Part shown: positions 60,401 through 64,000 of the stretch, one piece after another
Position numbering within the stretch: the first letter of the stretch is position 1
Layout of the letters: every line of letters starts with the position of its first letter
From: Karstenula rhodostoma CBS 690.94
Lineage: Eukaryota; Ascomycota; Dothideomycetes; Pleosporales; Didymosphaeriaceae
NCBI GenBank assembly: GCA_010093485.1
Contig: MU001511.1
Span: 922,904 to 986,903 of the forward strand
Direction of reading: 5' to 3'
DNA length: 64,000 nt
Translations under genes and position numbers: made by a program
The notes under the pieces: model-generated
Database searches by the model: none
The model's input: the letters and a program-made list of their open reading frames with translations, nothing else
What the model was told of the DNA's origin: nothing

Positions 60401-62340
60401 TTTAATTTCCTCTCTACTTAGTATAGGCTATTATAATATATAAGTTCTAAGATTTTAGTTTTATTTTAGTTAAAATACTTATATCTAGAAAAAAGAACTT
60501 TATTACTAGTTTACTATATATTACCCTATTATATATATAGAGTATTAAAGGCTTTATATTTAAAACTTCTTTTTCTTTCTAGTATTTAAGGTCTAAAGAT
60601 AGGAAATATATAAAAATAAAAAAAAAAAAAAAATAATAAAAATTAAATTAGTTACTTTTATATTTAGAGACTATTTTCTAGCTATTATAAGGCCTAATAT
60701 CTTTTAATATATCTAATACTATATCTTTTATTAATTTATTATCTAGTTCTTATTCTTAGTACTATAAAGTATATTTATAATTTAATTTATATTATTAGAT
60801 AAATCCTCCTTATTACTAAATATTATATCTAGAATATAAGTAGTTTTTTTACTAGTAAATCTACTTACTCTAAATATATAGTCTCTAACTTATTAATAAT
60901 ATTTAATACTATAGCTAATACTTTATTTATAAAGTAGAGTATAATATATACTTTTTATATAAACTAGAAAGTAGTAGAGTAATACCCTCTTTATATATAT
61001 TCTAGTATATTATATAAACTATAAATTAGTAGAAAAAGCTAGTAAATTAGACTATATAAAATAAACTAATAAGTACCCTTTTTTATTTAGACTATAGAAT
61101 TATAAATAGTAAGTAAGTAATTCTTAAAGTTTTATATATAAAGAGATATTATATAGCTAATAAAATTACCTTATATAGTATATAGTATTATATTAAATTA
61201 GTTAAAAATACTATAGTTTAAATAGAAACTTACCTTTATACTCTTTTAAGCTAATATTCTCTTTACTAAAATTAAATCCTAAACTTATATATTTAACCTA
61301 GCTAGTATTTATTTAATCTATATCTAGTAGGTATTAGTAAGGTATTAATTTTAAAATACTTATATATTTATAAATAGGAGATCTTTATTCTATAGATTAT
61401 TAAGAAAGGTTTTAAAACTCTAGTAAAAATAGTTCTACTTCTAATATAGAGTTTTAAAGTATTTAGTAGTTTTATCCCTTATAATAATCTAGGTATTAAG
61501 TATAACTATATTTTTAATATTAATCTTAATATTAAGAATTTCTTATCTAAAGGCCTTTTAGTTTACTTTAACTTTTTCTTTCTTATTTCTCTTAAGAATA
61601 ATAGATAGGTTAAGTAATTACTAGTCTAAAGTCTTTAATAATAAAACTCTAGTATTAGTTAAAGTATTAGATAATTAGGTAGATATTAGTATTATTAAAG
61701 TTAAAGTAGGGAAACTAGAAATATTAAAATACTAAGCTTACTTCTCTATAAATTACTTAGTTTTAATTTTACTAATATTTTAGCTAATATAGGTTACTAT
61801 TTTATAGTACTAAATAGTTCTAGTATTAAAGCTATTAAATATATTAGTATCTAATACTATCTAATACTTTTTTAACTTATTATATTATATTATATATATT
61901 ATTTAATTAAATATATAACTATTTTAGTATATTAGGCTAGTCTCTTATTAGTAACTAATTAATAATTAGCTATATAGCTAGTAGAAAGGTATTCTTCTAG
62001 AACTTAAAGTAATATATATTATTTACTATTTTATTATACTCTATAATAAGCTCTTTACTAGTTTTTTTTATTTAAATAGCTATATTTTTCTTTATACTTT
62101 TATTTAAAGAGTACTTTCTAGTATCTTTATACTATTTAATATTAGATAGATCTACTATAGTAGAGGTATTAGGTAAGTATTAAATATAAGGTAATAGGTA
62201 GGTATTAGGTATAGAATAAATAATTATATAGTCCTATAATATAGAGTATAAAAAAAAGGTAGTAAAAATAAATAAAAAAAATTATTAATAAATATTATAA
62301 GTAGACCTTATATAATTAAACTCTACTATTATATACCTAT
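54491..62340 (+). mobile_element. Helitron (rolling-circle) transposon relic, RIP-mutated; limits uncertain
   Basis: The body is defined by the RepHel pseudogene at about 57220-60620. DNA on both sides has the same extreme AT content without other recognisable coding, so the stated limits are guesses: the left limit is set by repeat B and the right limit by a tandem repeat. No 5' TC or 3' CTRR end with its hairpin could be fixed by eye. There are no inverted repeats or target duplication, as expected for Helitrons. Confidence 0.6.
57220..60620 (+). pseudogene. Helitron RepHel protein (Rep endonuclease plus PIF1-type helicase), RIP-inactivated
   Basis: Read in one frame (codon starts equal to 1 modulo 3) with many TAA/TAG where Trp/Gln codons stood. 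In order: DKYFTYYF...LFNIII at 57223, matching the Helitron N-terminal D-x-R-F-A-x-H...FxxFNxxxR region; RANTNI then the tyrosine motif YINIYILKAKK at 58297-58329, where living Helitrons have YIxKYxxKxxK, the nicking tyrosines of Rep; then INKIIRKRDYL (family: KxIGERDxSAQE). The helicase part has Walker A at 59323-59346 (RKASTSKT, from GKAGTGKT), TRVTIFLIN and IINSLF (family: TGVAAxxI...TIHSLL), Walker B FIINKKS at 59578 (from IIDEKS), RNFYxLLPII at 59698 (GDFxQLPPV) and the late motif from 60427 (AIIIYKF, from AxTIHKxQG). All changes seen fit RIP; no frameshift was met over 3.4 kb. Confidence 0.85.
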
Positions 62341-62354
62341 TTATTAAGTACTTA
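60660..62354. other. AT-rich DNA right of the Helitron coding region
   Basis: No motif could be read. A poly-A run lies at about 60618-60632. May be the C-terminal/3' part of the Helitron or another relic. Confidence 0.55.
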
Positions 62355-62706
62355 TACTATAAATATTAAGGTACCTTTACTTACTTAAGTAAAGGTAAAT
62401 ATACCTTATCTAAAAGTAGAAATATTCTATTACTTTTTTTACTATATAAACTAATACTATTTAATATCTTATATATATTTAAGATAGCTTAAATATATTA
62501 AGTTTTTATAAAATTAAAATATATTTATTTTTTATTTTTACTATAAATACTAAGGCGCCTTTATAACTTATTTACTAAAGTAAAGGTAAATATACCTTAT
62601 TTAAAAATAGAAATATTTTATTACTTTTTTTACTATATAAACTAATACTATCTAATACCTTATATATACTTATAATAGTTTAAATAGATTAAATTTTTAT
62701 AAATAT
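62355..62706. repeat. Two tandem copies of a repeat with 184-bp period
   Basis: Copy 1 at about 62355-62522, copy 2 at about 62539-62706. Both contain tactataaata, aagtaaaggtaaatatacctt, tactttttttactatataaactaatact and a later atattaagtttttataaa-type end. Copy 1 carries a palindrome (cctttacttacttaagtaaagg). Confidence 0.7.
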
Positions 62707-64000
62707 AGAGTTTTTTTTCTAATTTATTACCTTTTATTTTTATTTTTTTCTAGTTTACTTTTACTTATAATATATATATATACTAAGTAAGCCTATTATA
62801 TAATCTATATAAATATTATAGTTTTTACTTTTTTACTCTCTCTCTTCTTTACCTTAATATTATAAACTATTAACCCTCTTTAATTAATTCTACCTATAAA
62901 TAATCTTTATAAGTTTACTAGTATAATATTATATAAAAAGATTAAGCCTTTATACCCTATTAATAGTAAGGGTAAAGATAAGATTAAAGTTTAAAGTAAA
63001 TTAAATATTAGTTTTAAATATTAGCCTTATACTTATATATTATAGCTAGTCTATTTAGTTATCTAATAGCTACTAAAACCCCTTATAAAATTATTACTTT
63101 TAGTTTACCTATTAAGGCTTAATAATCTACTTTAACTATTAGTAATATTAAAAAGCCTTATTACTATAAATTTAATAGTAAGTATAGTACTAGTATTAGA
63201 CTAGTATTAGGCTAATATTTTCTAGTTATAGCTTTTTATAAAATTTACTAATTTTAGAAAAATACTAACCTACTTATCTCTAAGCTACTATTTTAGTATT
63301 TAATAAGGAAGATAACTATTAATTATAATATTTTTTACTTTATTTATTATACTCTCTCTAAAATTATTAATAAAAATCTAGTCTATAGCTTTTATTTCTA
63401 GTCTAGTATTATTATAGCTTTTTAGGAAACTTTTAAAACCTTTTTAGTTTATTTCTTTAAGTATAAGTACTAGTCTTAGTATTAGACTTTATTATATTTA
63501 TTAACTAAATTTAAATATACTATTAGCCTATATTTATACTAAGTATATTACTATTATAAAGTATAATATTTAGTATATTTACTAACTTATTAGAGTAATT
63601 AGTCCTTATTAAAATATATTATTTTAATTTATTTAGTACTAGACTTATATATAAGTATTAGGCTAGATATTAGAACTAATACCTCTATTTATTAATTATA
63701 CTTTAAAGTACTTATATATAAAGAATAAAGTTTATAATAATAATAGGTTTTTATTAATTAGATTTTTAAAGAAAATACTATTCTCTAGGGTTTAATAGGT
63801 AATTTAGTACTACTTTAGTAGTAGTATAATATTAGGTAAAATACCTCTTTAATATAGTTAGATAGTTCTAGCCTATTTAGCCCTACTAACTATATTCTCT
63901 TAAATTTTTTTTTTTTCTATATTATAATTCTTATATAGTTATTATATACTTTCTCTTTTATTTTTATAGGTAATAAGGGTTTATTATAAATATACTAATT
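62707..64000. other. RIP-saturated AT-rich DNA to the window end
   Basis: No gene or family could be read with confidence. The plus strand from about 63350 gives frames of somewhat protein-like length if TAG is ignored, so another retroelement may run on beyond the window. Confidence 0.6.

Noticed and set aside
45000..64000. CRISPR-like or satellite arrays in the AT block
   Set aside because: Apparent periodicities come from low-complexity AT sequence. Only the 184-bp pair at 62355-62706 is a convincing direct repeat.

Overview
The window looks like nuclear DNA of a filamentous ascomycete (Pezizomycotina, most likely a Dothideomycete; inferred). Genes carry short 46-100 bp GT-AG introns with CTAAC/CTGAC branch sites, and the gene products (al-1-type phytoene desaturase, SRR1-like protein, fungal rhodopsin-domain membrane protein, TmpA-like flavoprotein, GH3 beta-glucosidase, 2EXR-like proteins) are typical of such fungi. 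The sequence alternates between two GC-balanced gene blocks (about 1.38-20.54 kb and 24.3-44.75 kb) and three extremely AT-rich blocks (1-1380, about 20.6-24.24 kb, and about 44.75-64.0 kb). The AT blocks almost lack CA and TG dinucleotides, and repeat copies in them differ by transitions, as expected of repeat-induced point mutation (RIP).

First gene block: phytoene desaturase (+), a small decayed gene (-), a GNAT acetyltransferase (-), a 2EXR-like protein (+), a broken NCS1 purine/allantoin-type permease (-) head-to-head with a C-terminal fragment of a XanA-like 2-oxoglutarate dioxygenase (+), a 2EXR-like gene with two compensating frameshifts (+), the divergent pair mitoribosomal mS26 (-) and nucleolar GTPase NOG2 (+), an SRR1-like protein (-) and a rhodopsin-domain membrane protein (-).

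Middle AT block (20552-24290): one terminal-inverted-repeat DNA transposon with GC-normal about 65-bp ends and a 9-bp target-site duplication. Its interior is RIP-destroyed and holds a GC-retaining patch with a tRNA-like B box, which recurs inverted at about 44.84-45.06 kb.

Second gene block: two tandem paralogues of an unknown family (the downstream one decayed, the upstream one with a premature stop), GH3 beta-glucosidase (-), a TmpA-like transmembrane flavoprotein (-), a 2EXR-like glycine-tailed protein (+), a GNAT-like protein (-) and biosynthetic threonine dehydratase ILV1 (+). An 18-bp telomere-like motif lies between ILV1 and the last AT block.

Last AT block: a full-length RIP-mutated Copia LTR retrotransposon on the minus strand (45329-52532, 206-bp LTRs, 5-bp target duplication), other dispersed repeats shared with the left edge of the window, and a Helitron on the plus strand whose Rep and PIF1-helicase motifs stay in one reading frame from about 57.2 to 60.6 kb despite dozens of RIP stops. 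The left edge (1-583) carries a second copy of the same Copia element, cut by the window.

Basic genes (NOG2, mS26, ILV1) sit with accessory and decaying genes near the AT-block borders. No secondary-metabolite cluster, CRISPR array, rRNA gene or convincing functional tRNA was seen.
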